Below are positions 62,033 to 64,000 of a DNA stretch of 64,000 nt, piece after piece. The stretch is from Synechococcus sp. Cruz-7E5 (lineage in GTDB: Bacteria > Cyanobacteriota > Cyanobacteriia > PCC-6307 > Cyanobiaceae). The notes beneath the pieces are model-generated. The model was not told the DNA's origin. It was given only the letters and a program-made list of their open reading frames with translations, and searched no databases. Numbering within the stretch: the stretch's first letter is position 1; each line of letters begins with the position of its first letter. A program made the position numbers and the translations under genes. Where the stretch lies: positions 1 through 64,000 of the forward strand of contig NZ_JAGQCE010000014.1 in the NCBI RefSeq assembly GCF_024345995.1. Direction: 5' to 3'.

Positions 62033-63184
62033 TTGGCGGCGGTAGGGCGATTTTTCAGGGCGCCAGCGGGCAGCTTCTTCCTGTTCGGGCCGCGCGGGAC
62101 TGGCAAGTCGACCTGGTTGCGCCAGACCCAGGCGGAAGCGCTCTGGCTCGACCTGCTCGATCCGGAAGCGCAGCGGCTGCATCAAGCACGGCCCGAACGC
62201 CTGCGTGAGCGGCTGGCGGCGGAGCCTGGCCGCACCACCGTGGTGATCGATGAGGTCCAGAAGGTGCCGGCGCTGCTGGATGTGGTGCATGCCCTGGTGG
62301 AGCAGCAGCCCCAGCTGCGCTTTGTGCTCACCGGATCCAGCGCCCGCAAATTACGGCGCGGCAGCTGGAATCTGCTGGCGGGTCGGTTGGTGGAGGCTTC
62401 CCTGCATCCGTTCATGGCGGCGGAGCTGGGTGACGCCTTTCGCCTGGAGGAGGCGCTGCGGATCGGGCTGGTGCCGTTGGTCTGGGAAGCCGCCGAGCCG
62501 GGAGACACACTCCGCTCCTATGCCTCCCTTTACCTGCGCGAAGAGGTGCAGGCGGAGGCGATGGTGCGGGATGTGGGCGCCTTCGCCCGGTTTCTGGAGG
62601 CGATCAGCTTCTCGCATGGCTCCCTGCTCAATCTCTCTGAAGTGGCGCGCGAGTGCCAGGTGAGCCGCAAAACGGTGGGGGGCTATCTGGGCATCCTCGA
62701 GGATCTGCTGCTGGCCTTCCGTGTGCCGGTGTTCAGCCGGCGCGCCAAGCGGCAGCTGGTGGCCCATGAAAAGTTCTTCTTTTTTGACGCCGGCGTGTTT
62801 CGCTCGTTGCGGCCTGCCGGGCCACTGGATGGCGCCGAGGAGATCGAAGGGTTGGCCCTGGAGGGGCTCATCGCCCAGCACCTGCGGGCCTGGCTGGCCT
62901 ACCGAAGGGAAGGAGATCGCTTGTTCTTCTGGCGCACGCGGGCGGGTCGGGAGGTGGACTTCGTGATCTACGGCCCCGGCACCTTCGTGGCCCTGGAGGT
63001 GAAACGCAGCCGCCAGGTGAGCGGCCGCGATCTTCATGGCTTGCGGGCGTTCCAGGCCGACTATCCGGAAGCGAGTGTTGCCCTGCTGTATCTGGGCGCA
63101 GAGGTGCTCAGGATCGACGGGATCCTCTGTCTGCCGTGCGACTCCTTTCTGCGGAGGCTGACGCCGAATCAGTCGCTGCTTTGA
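62033..63184 (+). CDS. ATP-binding protein, AAA_14 / DUF4143 type
   Basis: A 383-aa ATPase. Walker A is FLFGPRGTGKSTWLRQT (near residue 20) and Walker B TVVIDEVQKVPALLD, followed by a sensor LTGSSARKLRR. The C-terminal DUF4143 part has EVDFVIYGPGTFVALEVKRS, a PD-(D/E)XK-like nuclease arrangement. The TTG at 62033 (MAAVGRFFRAPAGSF) is used; the upstream ATG is out of frame. Such proteins are common in cyanobacterial accessory regions; their role is unknown. It lies at the end of the toxin-antitoxin stretch and may belong to it. Confidence 0.87.
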   Translation: MAAVGRFFRAPAGSFFLFGPRGTGKSTWLRQTQAEALWLDLLDPEAQRLHQARPERLRERLAAEPGRTTVVIDEVQKVPALLDVVHALVEQQPQLRFVLTGSSARKLRRGSWNLLAGRLVEASLHPFMAAELGDAFRLEEALRIGLVPLVWEAAEPGDTLRSYASLYLREEVQAEAMVRDVGAFARFLEAISFSHGSLLNLSEVARECQVSRKTVGGYLGILEDLLLAFRVPVFSRRAKRQLVAHEKFFFFDAGVFRSLRPAGPLDGAEEIEGLALEGLIAQHLRAWLAYRREGDRLFFWRTRAGREVDFVIYGPGTFVALEVKRSRQVSGRDLHGLRAFQADYPEASVALLYLGAEVLRIDGILCLPCDSFLRRLTPNQSLL

Positions 63185-63290
63185 GCCCATGCAACGTTTG
63201 TTGAAGCCAGCGCCCAGCCACGCCTGAACCGGGGCGCACCACGCCCCCGGCTGGGAACGCTTGGGGGGTCGTGGATCGAGGAGTCCGCTG

Positions 63291-63839
63291 ATGGCGGTTC
63301 GATGGACGGCTCGACGCTGTCGGGCCCTGGGGATCTGGCGCAGACGAGCGCCGGAGGCGGAGGCCGGTTTCCTGCTGCCGCTGTCGCTCGGCGCGGCGAT
63401 GGTGCTGCTGCTCACCAGCCTGTCGGTGCAGACAGCGGCGCTGCACGGCAACCATCTGGCGGCGGCGGAGCTGGAGCAGCGGCAGCGGCAGGATGCGCTG
63501 GATTCAGCGGCGCAGCGGGTGGCGGCCCAGCTGAGCGGTGATCACGCCTGCCTGCTGCCGGTGGCCTCGGCGGCCTGGATCCAGCCGGTGCCGGGCTGCC
63601 CGAGCGATCTCGATCCGGCACCCCTGCTTGCAGGGCAGGTGGGCGGCGAGAACTACCGGCTGCTGGAGTGGCGACCACCCGCTGAGGCGGTGGCCGGCGC
63701 CGGGCGTGAGGGAACGCTGCGGCTGGAGCTGGACGGAACCGGAGCGGGCGGATCACGCCGTTATGCGCTCGCGGTGGCGCTGGTGGAGCCGGCGATGCCG
63801 GTGCTGCATGTGGTGAGCCTGCGGGGGATGGGGCGATGA
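63291..63839 (+). CDS. Pilin-like membrane protein (possible minor pilin/PilX type)
   Basis: A 182-aa protein whose basic start (MAVRWTARRCRALGIWRRRA) leads to EAGFLLPLSLGAAMVLLLTS, one hydrophobic helix whose Gly-Phe could be a prepilin-peptidase site as in PilX-like minor pilins. A helical stretch (AAAELEQRQRQDALDSAAQR) and a soluble domain follow, with two Cys (HACLLPVASAAW, VPGCPSDL) that might bond. The stop overlaps the next gene's start (ATGA). It probably belongs to a type IV pilus or competence cluster that continues past the window. The family name is not certain. Confidence 0.7.
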   Translation: MAVRWTARRCRALGIWRRRAPEAEAGFLLPLSLGAAMVLLLTSLSVQTAALHGNHLAAAELEQRQRQDALDSAAQRVAAQLSGDHACLLPVASAAWIQPVPGCPSDLDPAPLLAGQVGGENYRLLEWRPPAEAVAGAGREGTLRLELDGTGAGGSRRYALAVALVEPAMPVLHVVSLRGMGR

Positions 63840-64000
63840 ATCTGGTGGAGGTGCTGGTGGCCTCGGTGGTGTTCGCGCTGGCGAGTGGTTTCTCGGCGCA
63901 GCTGTGGGGCCAGAGCATGGCCTGGAGCCGGCGGGTGGAGGAGCGGCAGGAGGCGCTCCAGCGCGTCGACCTTGATCTGCTGCGGCGGGAGCGGGGACTG
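63836..64000 (+). CDS. Pilin-like protein with N-terminal methylation-type helix (partial)
   Basis: The 5' end of a gene truncated by the window end. The first residues are MNLVEVLVASVVFALASGFS, the hydrophobic helix of type IV prepilins with Glu at position 5 (L-V-E-V-L). A short soluble stretch with WSRRVEERQEALQRVDLDLL follows. No leader peptide precedes the Glu motif: Met lies where Phe/Met +1 should be. It overlaps the preceding pilin-like gene by 4 nt, so the two are in one operon. Its length and the rest of its domain are unknown. Confidence 0.7.
   Translation, partial: MNLVEVLVASVVFALASGFSAQLWGQSMAWSRRVEERQEALQRVDLDLLRRERGL

Overview
The window is high-GC DNA from a unicellular alpha-cyanobacterium of the Cyanobium / freshwater Synechococcus type. 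This rests on psaE (photosystem I), the cyanobacteria-specific pipX-pipY pair, SepF, DUF3086, DUF3119 and DUF4079 proteins, and a bidirectional Hox hydrogenase. Gene packing is very tight: ATGA start/stop overlaps are common, several convergent genes overlap at their 3' ends, and two divergent pairs share a CATG at their start codons. The species is inferred from gene content only.

Layout. 1-170: 3' end of a 5S rRNA and its terminator, so the window opens just after an rRNA operon. 0.25-10.5 kb: methionine-salvage genes (mtnC, mtnB, later mtnD), mutM, psaE, recQ, a LysM protein, an aldehyde dehydrogenase, tRNA-Thr and tRNA-Tyr, aroQ and miaE. 10.5-22.9 kb: housekeeping genes including a corrin methyltransferase, dus, der, an EcfT/CbiQ-type membrane protein, pipXY, sepF-proC, plsY, a MlaE-type lipid permease and a GPH-type transporter. 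22.9-27.8 kb: tRNA-Gly, glgX, a metal-site-degenerate MBL-fold protein, HU, gluQ (no normal start codon) and two small unknown genes.

27.86-43.89 kb is the most distinctive part: fourteen consecutive minus-strand genes, hoxE-hoxF-hoxU-hoxY-hoxH-hoxW-hypA-hypB-hypF-hypC-nifJ-(dihydroorotate dehydrogenase-like)-hypD-hypE, with gaps under 40 nt and many overlaps. Together they encode the NAD(P)-linked [NiFe]-hydrogenase, its six Hyp maturation factors, its protease, and pyruvate:ferredoxin oxidoreductase. This looks like a one-transcript module for fermentative pyruvate oxidation coupled to hydrogen metabolism. A flavoprotein-like gene lacking the usual DHOD catalytic loop is embedded in it. A Coq4-family gene and a fatty-acid desaturase follow on the opposite strand.

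46.4-57.0 kb: tRNA-Arg, a helix-turn-helix protein with a long acidic linker, rsmI/cysQ, a small islet with a pilin-like protein and an RTX-repeat protein, then pnp, rpsN, nth, rseP, serS and an Nfu-type gene. 57.0-62.0 kb is rich in toxin-antitoxin genes in different states: yoeB/yefM intact, an antitoxin whose PIN toxin is broken, an intact antitoxin/PIN pair, a Uma2 protein, a frameshifted nucleotidyltransferase and a VapB remnant; lepA lies within it. The window ends with an AAA ATPase (DUF4143 type) and the start of a pilin-like gene cluster that runs off the edge.

No CRISPR array, complete insertion sequence or prophage was seen.
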